From CAZABP01 sp964483245 (GTDB taxonomy: Bacteria; Planctomycetota; UBA1135; UBA2386): DNA of 64,000 nt. The notes beneath the pieces are model-generated. The model was given only the letters and a program-made list of their open reading frames with translations. It did not search any database and was not told where the DNA came from. The DNA lies in the NCBI GenBank assembly GCA_964483245.1, contig CAZABP010000001.1, positions 124,001 through 188,000 on the forward strand, given 5' to 3'. Shown here one piece after another: positions 26,851 through 34,051 of the stretch; position 1 is the first letter of the stretch, and every line of letters begins with the position of its first letter. The translations under genes were made by a program, and so were the position numbers.

Positions 26851-27672
26851 GTGAAGCACAAGACCGCGATCATCTTCTGTGTCGGCCGTGAGCTGCTCGA
26901 GGGGATCGTCCTCGACCGCAACGCGCACTTCATGGCCGGGCGTCTGAACGAGCTCGGCGTGCGCGTCGTGCGGATCACGACGCTCGACGACGACGAAGAG
27001 GAGATGGTCGCCGCGTTCCAGCGCGCGCTCGGCAAGAAGCTCGACTACGTGTTCACGACCGGCGGCATGGGCCCCGGACTCGATGATCTGACGCGGCAGG
27101 CCTGGGCCAAGGCGGCTGGAGTCGCGCTCGAGCAGGACGCCCGCGCCGTCGAGATGGTCGAGAAGTCCTACCGGCGGCTGTTCGCGTCCGGGCTGGTCGA
27201 CGAGCAGAACCTGACCGAGGAGCGGCTGCGGATGGCGCTGCTGCCGGTCGGAGCGGAGCCGTTCCAGAACCCGATGGGGACGGCGCCGGCGGTCAAGCTG
27301 ATCGTCGGCTCGACCAAGGTCCTGATGCTCCCCGGCATGCCGGAGGAGCTGCGGCTGATGTTCACGTCTTTCGGCGTGCCGATGATCCAGGCCGACGCCC
27401 CGGGGACGGTCCGCGAATCACGCCATGTCAAGTATCCGGGGCACGACGAGTCGGCGATCACACGCCTGCTCGGCGAGCTGAGCCGCCGGTTCCCCGGCGT
27501 GCAGTGCCGCGCGCGGGCGCAGGGGAGTGAGGCCGGACACGTGATCCACATCACGCTGTATGGCGAGAGCACCAGCCGCGAAACGCTGCAGAAGCTGCTC
27601 GACGACGCCGAGGCGGACCTGCGCGCGCGGCTCGGCATGGACCTGCGCGCCAGCGGCCACGGCCTCGCGTGA
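26851..27672 (+). CDS. CinA-type MoCF-domain protein
   Basis: A 273-residue stand-alone molybdopterin-binding-fold domain of the CinA N-terminal type (COG1058). Key stretches are VGRELLEGIVLDRNAHFMA at the start, TTGGMGPGLDDLTRQA near 69 and LPGMPEELRLMF near 170. In fused CinA proteins this domain is linked to pyrophosphatase activity on ADP-ribose and NAD-related compounds; the C-terminal NMN deamidase domain is absent here. The GTG start is supported by CAGGAG about 9 bases upstream. Its stop overlaps the mutY GTG by 4 bases. Confidence 0.82.
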   Translation: MKHKTAIIFCVGRELLEGIVLDRNAHFMAGRLNELGVRVVRITTLDDDEEEMVAAFQRALGKKLDYVFTTGGMGPGLDDLTRQAWAKAAGVALEQDARAVEMVEKSYRRLFASGLVDEQNLTEERLRMALLPVGAEPFQNPMGTAPAVKLIVGSTKVLMLPGMPEELRLMFTSFGVPMIQADAPGTVRESRHVKYPGHDESAITRLLGELSRRFPGVQCRARAQGSEAGHVIHITLYGESTSRETLQKLLDDAEADLRARLGMDLRASGHGLA

Positions 27673-28760
27673 CCGCGGCGTTCGCCGCCGCACTGCTGGC
27701 CTGGTACGACACGAACCGCCGCGACCTGCCGTGGCGGCACACGCGCGATCCGTGGGCGATCTGGGTCAGCGAGATCATGCTGCAGCAGACGCGCGTCGAA
27801 GCGGTCCGCGATGCGTTCACGCGCTTCGTGGTCGCGTTTCCGACACCGGCGGCCTGGGCCGCAGCCGACGACGACGTGCTGCTGCGCGCGTGGCGCGGGC
27901 TCGGCTACTACCGCCGCGCCCGGCTGTTGCGTGACGGTGCGCGCGCCGTCGTCGCGCAGCACGGCGGCTGCGTCCCGCGCGACCCGGCGCAGCTCGGCGC
28001 GCTGCCGGGGATCGGCGAGTACACGCGCGGGGCGATCGCGTCGATCGCGTTCGCGCAGCGGCTGGCGGCGATCGACGGCAACGTCGAGCGGGTCGCCGCG
28101 CGCCAGGCCGGGATCGCGCACAGCGTGAAGTCCGGCGCCGGCCGGCGCGCCGTCGAGCAATGGGTGACGGCACGGCTCGCTGCGGCGCCACGGCCGGGGG
28201 ACTTCAACCAGGCGTTGATGGAGCTCGGCGCGACGATCTGCACGCCGCGCGCACCACGCTGCGACGATTGTCCGGTCGCGCGCCCCTGCGTTGCGCGACG
28301 CACCGGTGCGACTGCCCGCCTGCCGCTGCTCCCGCCGCGCCGGGTCGCAACGCCGGTCACGGCACGGGCGATCTGGCTGCCGGCCACCGACGGTCTGGTC
28401 TGGGCGCAACGGCTGCCGGCCGGCGCGATCAACGCCGGCCAATGGGAGCTGCCGGGGCCGGGCATGCTGGCCGACACGGCGCCGGGGGACCTGCAGCGCT
28501 GGCTCGCGGCGCAGCAGCGCGGGCGCTGGCAGGTCGGTGCGACGCTCACCGAGATCCGCCACACGATCACGCACCATCGGATCCGGTTGCACGTGCACGC
28601 TGCCAGCGGTCCCCGCCGGCTGCCTGCGCACTGGGCGGCGCACGCGCCGGACGATCCGGCCGTCGCGTGGACGACGGCGACACGCAAGGCGTTCGGATCC
28701 GGGCTGGCCGGGACCGTTCGCCGGCCGCTATCGTCGCCCGCCCGCTCGTTCCCGGACTGA
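27669..28760 (+). CDS. mutY: A/G-specific adenine glycosylase
   Basis: Removes adenine mispaired with 8-oxoguanine. In the 363-residue product the catalytic glutamate is in SEIMLQQTRV near 35, the helix-hairpin-helix is LPGIGEYTRGAIASIAF near 117, and the catalytic aspartate is in IDGNVERV near 138. The iron-sulfur cluster loop C-x6-C-x2-C-x5-C is intact (CTPRAPRCDDCPVARPC near 197). A NUDIX-like C-terminal domain recognising 8-oxoG follows (ITHHRIRLHVH). GTG start overlaps the cinA-like stop (GTGA). fabI follows 9 bases after the stop. Confidence 0.93.
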   Translation: MTAAFAAALLAWYDTNRRDLPWRHTRDPWAIWVSEIMLQQTRVEAVRDAFTRFVVAFPTPAAWAAADDDVLLRAWRGLGYYRRARLLRDGARAVVAQHGGCVPRDPAQLGALPGIGEYTRGAIASIAFAQRLAAIDGNVERVAARQAGIAHSVKSGAGRRAVEQWVTARLAAAPRPGDFNQALMELGATICTPRAPRCDDCPVARPCVARRTGATARLPLLPPRRVATPVTARAIWLPATDGLVWAQRLPAGAINAGQWELPGPGMLADTAPGDLQRWLAAQQRGRWQVGATLTEIRHTITHHRIRLHVHAASGPRRLPAHWAAHAPDDPAVAWTTATRKAFGSGLAGTVRRPLSSPARSFPD

Positions 28761-28769
28761 GGCACGTCG

Positions 28770-29543
28770 ATGCGCATCATGGATGGCAAGGTGGTCGTGA
28801 TCTTTGGAGTCGCCAACAAGCGCTCCATCGCGTGGGGCATCGCGCGCGCGCTCGCCGGCGCCGGCGCGCGGCTCGCGCTGAACTACCAGAACGAGCGGAT
28901 GGCCGAGTCGGTCACCAAGCTGGCCGAAGAGCTCGAGCCGCGGCCGTTCCTGGCGCCGTGCGACGTCACCGACGAAGCGCAGCTGGCGCAGTTCTTCGCT
29001 GCGCTGCAGCGGGAGCACGGCGCCATCGACGGACTCGTGCACTCGATCGCGACCGCCAAGCGCGAGGAGCTCGGGGGGCACTTCGCCGACACGTCGTGGG
29101 AGGGTTACCAGCTCGCGCAGCAGGTCTCCGCCTACAGCCTGATCCCGATGTGCCGGCTCGCGGCACCGCTGATGGAAGGGCGCGACGGCGCGGTGGTCAG
29201 CCTGAGCTACTACGGGGCCGAGAAAGTCGTCGTGAACTACAACGTCATGGGCGTCGCCAAGGCGGCGCTGGAGGCGAACACGCGCTACCTCGCGCACGAC
29301 CTCGGACCGCGTGGGATCCGCGTGAATGCGATCTCGGCCGGCCCGATCAAGACCGTCTCCGCGATGGGCGTCGCCGACTTCTCGTCGCTGCTCGACAACA
29401 TGGCGCAGAAGGCGCCGCTGCGGCGCAACGTGACGCAGGAGGACGTCGGCAACGCCGCGCTGTTCCTGCTGTCGCCGCTCGCGCGCGGCGTGACCGGGCA
29501 GATCCTGTACGTCGACGCCGGCTACTCGATCATGGGCGTTTGA
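28770..29543 (+). CDS. fabI: Enoyl-ACP reductase FabI
   Basis: Catalyses the last NADH-dependent step of fatty acid elongation. The 257-residue short-chain reductase has the divergent FabI cofactor motif IFGVANKRSIAWGIA, HSIATAKREELGG near 89, and the active site SYYGAEKVVVNYNVMGVAKA near 147-166, with the FabI-type Tyr-x6-Lys pair. This makes it FabI rather than FabG or FabL. GAGGCACGTCG before the ATG contains a possible ribosome binding site. It is the third gene of the cinA-mutY-fabI run and converges with a TPR lipoprotein gene (14-bp overlap). Confidence 0.94.
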   Translation: MRIMDGKVVVIFGVANKRSIAWGIARALAGAGARLALNYQNERMAESVTKLAEELEPRPFLAPCDVTDEAQLAQFFAALQREHGAIDGLVHSIATAKREELGGHFADTSWEGYQLAQQVSAYSLIPMCRLAAPLMEGRDGAVVSLSYYGAEKVVVNYNVMGVAKAALEANTRYLAHDLGPRGIRVNAISAGPIKTVSAMGVADFSSLLDNMAQKAPLRRNVTQEDVGNAALFLLSPLARGVTGQILYVDAGYSIMGV

Positions 29544-30603
29544 GGAACTCCCGCAGCCGGTCGCGCTCGTTGGCCGGCAGTGGGAGCGCGAGCGCGCGCA
29601 TCGCCGCAGCACGCGCCTGCCCTGGGTCGTCGTTCGCAGCCAGTGCAGCGACGAGGTTCAGGTGCGCCGGCACGTGGCTCGGATCGCGCACGATCGCTTC
29701 GCGGTACAGCGCAATCGCCACGTCCGGCGTGCCGAGGCGCTCGTGCAGCAGCGCCTGCGCGTACAGCGGGTCCGGTTCGCGCGGGGCCAGCCGCGCAGCA
29801 GCGACGAAGTGCGGCAGCACCGCAGCCAGCTCCTGTGGCGTCGCCGGCTCGTCCAGGTCCGCGAGCGTCAGCAGCGCGTACCCTTCGCCGAGCGCGCCCC
29901 CGGCGTCGTCCGGACGCAGCACGCGGTATTGCGCGAAGCTGCTGGCGGCTTCGCGGTACAGCTTGGGCGCCTCGGCCGGCGGTGCCGCGGCGGCCATGGC
30001 GAGCTGGCACTGCGCCAACCGCCAGCGCGTCTCGGCATCCTCCGGTTCGAGCACCAGCAGCAGCACGAGATGCGGCAGCGCCGCGCGCTCCTCACCGAGC
30101 TCGTAGCGCAGGCGGCTGGCCTCACGCAGCAGGCGTGGATCCCGCGGATTGGCAGCGAGCACCGGATCCAGCAGCTCGACGGCAGCGGTCAGATGACCGT
30201 CCGCCTCCAGCATCTGCAGGTGCGCGATCGCGACCTCCGGATCGGTGGGTGCCAACGTCGACGCCAGCCGGAGCTCGCGCTCGGCGTCGTGCCAGAGGTC
30301 GAGACGTGGGGGCCGCTCGCGCTGCGCGCGGCCCATCAGCGCGCGGCCGAGCAGCGCGCGCAGGATCCCGTGGCGGGGATCGATCGCGAGGCCGTCGCGT
30401 GCCGCTTCGGTGGCGGTGTCGTATGCCCCGGCGCCGAGCGCCGAGCGCGCCTTCAGCTCGAGCTCCAACACGCGCCGTCGATCGACGTCGTCGAGTTCCC
30501 GTGGTGCCGGAACCTCGAACTGGTCCGGCGGCGGCGCGATCCCGCCGCAGGCGGTGAGGCACAGCAGGGCGCCCAGCCAGATTGCGCGCGTCGGGATCCT
30601 CAC
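29530..30603 (-). CDS. TPR-repeat lipoprotein
   Basis: A 357-residue lipoprotein: from the GTG at 30603 the sequence RIPTRAIWLGALLCLTAC ends in a lipobox cysteine at about residue 19. The mature chain is an all-helical tetratricopeptide array with typical W/L/G-A/Y-A-P spacing, for example AAEAARDGLAIDPRHG-like helices near 70 and ALYREAIVRDPSHVPAHLNL near 305. TPR proteins hold protein partners; the partner here is unknown. A longer reading to 30711 exists but has no signal sequence. It faces the orphan moxR gene divergently, 122 bases apart. Confidence 0.75.
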   Translation of the reverse strand: MRIPTRAIWLGALLCLTACGGIAPPPDQFEVPAPRELDDVDRRRVLELELKARSALGAGAYDTATEAARDGLAIDPRHGILRALLGRALMGRAQRERPPRLDLWHDAERELRLASTLAPTDPEVAIAHLQMLEADGHLTAAVELLDPVLAANPRDPRLLREASRLRYELGEERAALPHLVLLLVLEPEDAETRWRLAQCQLAMAAAAPPAEAPKLYREAASSFAQYRVLRPDDAGGALGEGYALLTLADLDEPATPQELAAVLPHFVAAARLAPREPDPLYAQALLHERLGTPDVAIALYREAIVRDPSHVPAHLNLVAALAANDDPGQARAAAMRALALPLPANERDRLREFLKRP

Positions 30604-30725
30604 GGCGCGCGCATCATGGCCGCGCCGCGGGTCTCGAGGCCAGCTTCGTGGCGACGCCGCGGGCAGCGGCGGTAAGGTGCCCGCATGACGACTCCGGCCG
30701 GGCGCGCGCACACAGGATCGACCAG

Positions 30726-31721
30726 GTGACGGCGCAGGCCCTGCAGGCAGAAGCGCTCGCGCTGGTCGCGCGGGTCCAGGCGCTGCGCAACGAGGTGCAG
30801 CGCGTCGTGCTCGGGCAGGCGGCGCTGGTCGACGACCTCCTGGTCGCGCTGCTGGCCGGCGGCCACGTCCTGCTCGAGGGTCTCCCGGGACTCGGCAAGA
30901 CGCTGCTGGTCCGCACGCTGGCCGACTGCCTGGGGATGCGGTTCGCCCGCATCCAGTTCACGCCGGATCTGATGCCGAGTGACGTGACCGGGACCCGGAT
31001 CCTCGAAGAGGCAGCCGACGGGCGACACTTCCGGTTCCAGCGCGGCCCGCTGTTCGCGAACCTCGTGCTGGCCGACGAGATCAACCGCGCCACGCCGAAG
31101 ACGCAGTCCGCCCTGCTCGAGGCGATGCAGGAAGGCTCGGTCACGGTCGGCGGCGAGACGCACCGGCTGGAGCCGCCGTTCCTGGTCGTCGCGACGCAGA
31201 ACCCGATCGAGCTCGAAGGCACGTTCCCGCTGCCGGAGGCGCAGCTCGACCGGTTCCTGTTCAAGCTCGAGGTGGTGCCGCCGTCGGTCGAGGATCTGGT
31301 GCGGATCCTCGGGCAGACGACCGGCGACCAGACCCCCGAGCTGCGCGCCGTGCTGTCGGGCGCCGAGCTGGTCCGCTTCCAGCACCTGGTGCGGGAGATC
31401 CTGGTCGGGCCGCACCTGCTGCGATTCGTCGCCGAGCTGGTGCGCGCGACCGACCCGGTGCGCAGCGCCGACGAGACCACGCGCCGGTTCGTCCGCTACG
31501 GCGCGAGCCCGCGGGCCGGGCAGGCGATCGTGCTCGCGGCGAAGGTGCGGGCCCTGCTGGACGGCCGCCCGGCCGTCGCGCTCGAAGACTTCGAACCGGC
31601 GCTGCTGCCGGCGCTGCGCCACCGGATCCTGCTGACGTTCGAGGCAGAGGGGGAAGGGAAGCAGGTCGCGGATCTGCTGCCGGCCTGGCAGAAGACTGCC
31701 CGCCAGCGCGCGAAAGTCTGA
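30726..31721 (+). CDS. MoxR-family AAA+ ATPase (orphan copy)
   Basis: A 331-residue MoxR ATPase. Walker A is GLPGLGKT near residue 63, Walker B is LVLADEINRATPK near 122, sensor 1 is VVATQNPIE near 165 with EGTFPLPEAQLDRF following, and the sensor 2 arginine is in YGASPRAGQ near 260. MoxR proteins act as chaperones for assembling VWA-containing complexes. Unlike the second copy at 39526-40551, no DUF58 or VWA gene is adjacent. The start is the GTG at 30726, giving a normal N-terminal helix. A strong terminator follows the stop by 52 bases, so it is a monocistronic unit. Confidence 0.88.
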   Translation: MTAQALQAEALALVARVQALRNEVQRVVLGQAALVDDLLVALLAGGHVLLEGLPGLGKTLLVRTLADCLGMRFARIQFTPDLMPSDVTGTRILEEAADGRHFRFQRGPLFANLVLADEINRATPKTQSALLEAMQEGSVTVGGETHRLEPPFLVVATQNPIELEGTFPLPEAQLDRFLFKLEVVPPSVEDLVRILGQTTGDQTPELRAVLSGAELVRFQHLVREILVGPHLLRFVAELVRATDPVRSADETTRRFVRYGASPRAGQAIVLAAKVRALLDGRPAVALEDFEPALLPALRHRILLTFEAEGEGKQVADLLPAWQKTARQRAKV

Positions 31722-31772
31722 CGGCACGTCCGGCCACCAAGGCCGTTCGGCGAACCGCGCGACGTGGCAGCA

Positions 31773-31807
31773 CCCCGTGCCGGACGGCGCCGGCACCGGG
31801 GTTTTTT
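31773..31807 (+). terminator. Rho-independent terminator of moxR
   Basis: CCCCGTGCCGG and CCGGCACCGGGG form an 11-bp stem with one bulged base and a 6-base loop, followed directly by six T. It lies 52 bases after the moxR stop and fits plus-strand transcription only. Confidence 0.85.
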
Positions 31808-31852
31808 GCATCGATCTCAAAACTTCGCCGCTCTCGGACGTCTACAGAGGCA

Positions 31853-31984
31853 TGCATGGGACGATCGTCCCGGCCCGGATGTCCGACCCCTGCAGGGAGG
31901 GGCCGGCCATCACTTAGAGAGGGCAGAGGCCGAGACCGATCAGTCACCGGCCGGCGGCCGCAAGGCCGCCGGCCGTTCTTTTCT
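31853..31984 (+). ncRNA. Candidate small structured RNA between two terminators
   Basis: No reading frame of note occupies this interval, yet it ends in its own strong terminator, 146 bases downstream of the moxR terminator, so something is transcribed independently here. It contains a perfect 14-base palindrome GGGACGATCGTCCC (31858-31871), a 7-bp stem CCGGCCC/GGGCCGG (31870-31876 with 31900-31906) enclosing CCCTGCAGGG, and the terminal GCAA hairpin. The 5' end is a guess based on TCTACA at 31841-31846 as a weak -10 box. It matches no RNA family I recognise. It could instead be an untranslated remnant or leader. Confidence 0.35.
31948..31984 (+). terminator. Strong rho-independent terminator with GCAA loop
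   Basis: A perfect 12-bp stem, CGGCCGGCGGCC with GGCCGCCGGCCG, closed by a GCAA tetraloop at 31960-31963, followed by TTCTTTTCT. Orientation is plus strand. No protein gene ends before it after the moxR terminator. Confidence 0.85.
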
Positions 31985-32150
31985 GTAGAAGTCGTTTCAC
32001 CAAGCCTCCGCGGCTGCGGCCGGCCCCCGCACCCGAGGGCGGCGTCGCGAGATCTGCGGCGAATCCACCGATTCGCCTACGATCTCGCTCCTTGCCCTCG
32101 GCCGCGCTGGCTCGGCCTCGCCTGCGAAGCATTTGTGAAACGACTTCTAC
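31985..32150. repeat. 166-bp imperfect palindrome with perfect 16-bp ends
   Basis: The ends are GTAGAAGTCGTTTCAC (31985-32000) and its exact reverse complement (32135-32150). The centre is a perfect 8-bp hairpin GGCGAATC/GATTCGCC with loop CACC (32058-32077). Between centre and ends the arms still pair well, with GATCTCGC, GCCCTCGG and GGCC-rich blocks in matching order and a few mismatches and one indel. The whole element can therefore fold into a single long hairpin. It begins directly after the T-tract of the preceding terminator and ends 22 bases before cyaY. It resembles a MITE or REP-type element, or a long regulatory hairpin; no clear target-site duplication is seen. Confidence 0.8.
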
Positions 32151-32172
32151 CGGTCCGCGCATCATGGCAGGC

Positions 32173-32496
32173 ATGAGTGGTGATGCCGGGTTCGTGCGCG
32201 ACGCCGACGCAGCAATGGAGCAGCTGTGCGCGCAGCTGACCGAGTTCGACCCCGACGAGGTAGAAGCGGATCTCGCGATGGGCGTGCTGACCCTCGAGTT
32301 CGCCGACGGTTCACGCTGCGTCATGAACCGCCAGAGCGCGGCGCAGCAGATCTGGCTCGCGGTCGGCGCGAGCGCCTGGCACTTCGCGCGCGATCCAGCA
32401 ACCGGCGAATGGCAGGACACCAAAGGACGCGGCTCGCTGCGCGAAGTCCTGGCCGCCGAGCTGGGCCGCAAGCTCGGCCGCCCGGTCAAGCTCTGA
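32173..32496 (+). CDS. cyaY: CyaY (bacterial frataxin)
   Basis: A 107-residue frataxin homologue, which binds iron and regulates iron-sulfur cluster assembly on the IscS/IscU machinery. The acidic first helix (DADAAMEQL...DPDEVEADL) and the strands GVLTLEFADG, CVMNRQSAAQQIWLA and WHFARDPATGEWQDTKG follow the family pattern, ending with LREVLAAELGRKLGRPV. ATG at 32173 is preferred; an in-frame ATG at 32164 would add three residues. No isc or suf genes are adjacent. A 166-bp palindrome sits just upstream. The 3' end overlaps the convergent kinase gene by 11 bases. Confidence 0.85.
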   Translation: MSGDAGFVRDADAAMEQLCAQLTEFDPDEVEADLAMGVLTLEFADGSRCVMNRQSAAQQIWLAVGASAWHFARDPATGEWQDTKGRGSLREVLAAELGRKLGRPVKL

Positions 32497-33376
32497 GAGC
32501 TGCGCCCTGGGCCGCTGGCAGGCGCAGCGTGAAGCAGGCGCCTTCGCCCGGCCGGCTCTGCACGTCTACCGTCCCGCCGCTGCTGCGCGCGAACCGTTCG
32601 ACCGAGGCGAGCCCGAGGCCGGTGCCGAACCCAGGCCCCTTCGTCGTGAAGAACGGCTGGAACAACTGCGGCAGATGCTCCGGCGGGATCCCCGGACCAT
32701 CGTCCGCGACGGTGATCGTGACCGCACCGTCAGCGGAGCGCAGCGAGACCAGGATGCGTCCCTGCGCACCGACCGCCTGACTGGCGTTGACGATCAGGTT
32801 GACCAGCGCGTCCTCGAGGTCGCCAGCCGTCACGCAGACCATGGCCGGGCGGTCCGGCACGGCGAGCTGGAGCTCGACCTCCATGGGCAGCAGGTGCCGG
32901 AGCGCGCCGGCCGTACGCGCGACCAGCGCCGCAGCATCCTCGTCCTGCGCCTGCGCGCGCGCCGGCCCCCCGAGCAGCACGTCGGTCAGCTCGCGGCAGG
33001 CGACGATCGCCGCCTCGACTTCGCGCAACCGCGCGCTGCGTTCCGCCGGTGCTTCGTGGAGGCCGAGCGACGTGTGCCCGGCTGCGACCTGCAGCTGGTT
33101 GCGCAACCGGTGCACGACCATGCCGGTCAGCTCGCTACGCGCCTGCAGCCGGGCAGCATGCTGCAGCAGCCGGTCACGATGGGCCAGCGCTGCCAGCACA
33201 CGCCGGTGTCCGCACCGCGCGCGCAGATGCAGCTGCGCGGCGGCGCCGGCGAGCAGGCCAGCGAGGCCCGCGAGCAGGATCGCCCACCCGCCACCGGTGA
33301 GCCCGGCAGCGACGACGACTCCGGCCGACGCCAGCGCGGCGCCTACCGGCAGGAAGACCGAACCGCCGCGATCCAC
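32486..33376 (-). CDS. Membrane sensor histidine kinase
   Basis: A 296-residue kinase with two N-terminal membrane helices (about residues 8-26 and 30-48) and almost no periplasmic loop. The phosphoacceptor is His89 in MVVHRLRNQLQVAAGH. ATP-binding boxes follow: N (LEDALVNLIVNASQAV), G1 (DDGPGIP), F (FQPFFTTK) and G2 (GFGTGLGLASV). This is the NtrB-like type of catalytic core. No response regulator is adjacent; the nearest is the atypical one at 42175-43557, at the other end of the same-strand gene run. The gene follows the RluA gene by 34 bases and may be the last of that operon. Confidence 0.85.
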   Translation of the reverse strand: MDRGGSVFLPVGAALASAGVVVAAGLTGGGWAILLAGLAGLLAGAAAQLHLRARCGHRRVLAALAHRDRLLQHAARLQARSELTGMVVHRLRNQLQVAAGHTSLGLHEAPAERSARLREVEAAIVACRELTDVLLGGPARAQAQDEDAAALVARTAGALRHLLPMEVELQLAVPDRPAMVCVTAGDLEDALVNLIVNASQAVGAQGRILVSLRSADGAVTITVADDGPGIPPEHLPQLFQPFFTTKGPGFGTGLGLASVERFARSSGGTVDVQSRPGEGACFTLRLPAAQGAALRA

Positions 33377-33410
33377 CGCGCGCGGATCCTACGTCTTCGA
33401 CCTCCGCAAT

Positions 33411-34046
33411 CTATGCCTGGGGATCGAGCTCCGGCTCCGGCGGCGGCGTCGTGACTTCGAGTCTCTGGCCGGTCATCGGATGCACGAACTCGAGTTTCCA
33501 TGCGTGCAGCAGCGGTCGCGGCCGCGCCGGACCGCGCCAGCCGTACTTGCGATCGCCGACCAGCACCGAACCGAGCTCCGCGAGATGTACGCGGATCTGG
33601 TTGCGACGGCCGGTTTCGAGCCGGCACTCGACCAGCGCGTGCGGGCCACGGCGCGCGCGCGTGCGGTACTCGGTGACGGCCCGTTCGCCGCCGCGCGTGA
33701 CCGAGCGCAGCACCCCGCCCGGGCCTTCGGCGAGTCGCGATTCGACGCGCCCGGCTGGCGGTGATGGCGGCCGCGAGACCAACGCGAGGTACGTCCGATG
33801 GATCGCGCGCTCGGCGAACATCCGCTCCAGCGCCGCACGGGCTGCTTCGGTCCGCGCCAGCAACATGACCCCGGTCGTGTCCTCGTCGAGCCGGTGCACC
33901 GGATGGACCCGCGTGCCGAGCTGGCGTCCGACCAGATCGACCAGCGTCGGCCCGCGCCGTCCCGGGGCGGAGACGACCAGGACGCGCGCCGGCTTGTCGA
34001 CGACCAGCAGGTGCTCGTCCTCGTACAGGACCGGGATCGCGTCCAC
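33411..34046 (-). CDS. RluA-family pseudouridine synthase
   Basis: A 211-residue pseudouridine synthase. The catalytic aspartate is Asp54 in HPVHRLDEDTTG; the family motif RTYLALV and the RNA-binding ECRLETGRRNQIRVHLAELG follow. There is no S4 domain, so it belongs to the small RluA/TruC type acting on rRNA or tRNA. GTG at 34046 is taken as start; a TTG at 34055 overlapping the upstream stop (TTGA) is equally possible and would add three residues. It is placed at the end of the MoxR-BatA gene run, an unusual partner. Confidence 0.83.
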   Translation of the reverse strand: MDAIPVLYEDEHLLVVDKPARVLVVSAPGRRGPTLVDLVGRQLGTRVHPVHRLDEDTTGVMLLARTEAARAALERMFAERAIHRTYLALVSRPPSPPAGRVESRLAEGPGGVLRSVTRGGERAVTEYRTRARRGPHALVECRLETGRRNQIRVHLAELGSVLVGDRKYGWRGPARPRPLLHAWKLEFVHPMTGQRLEVTTPPPEPELDPQA

Positions 34047-34051
34047 GCGCG

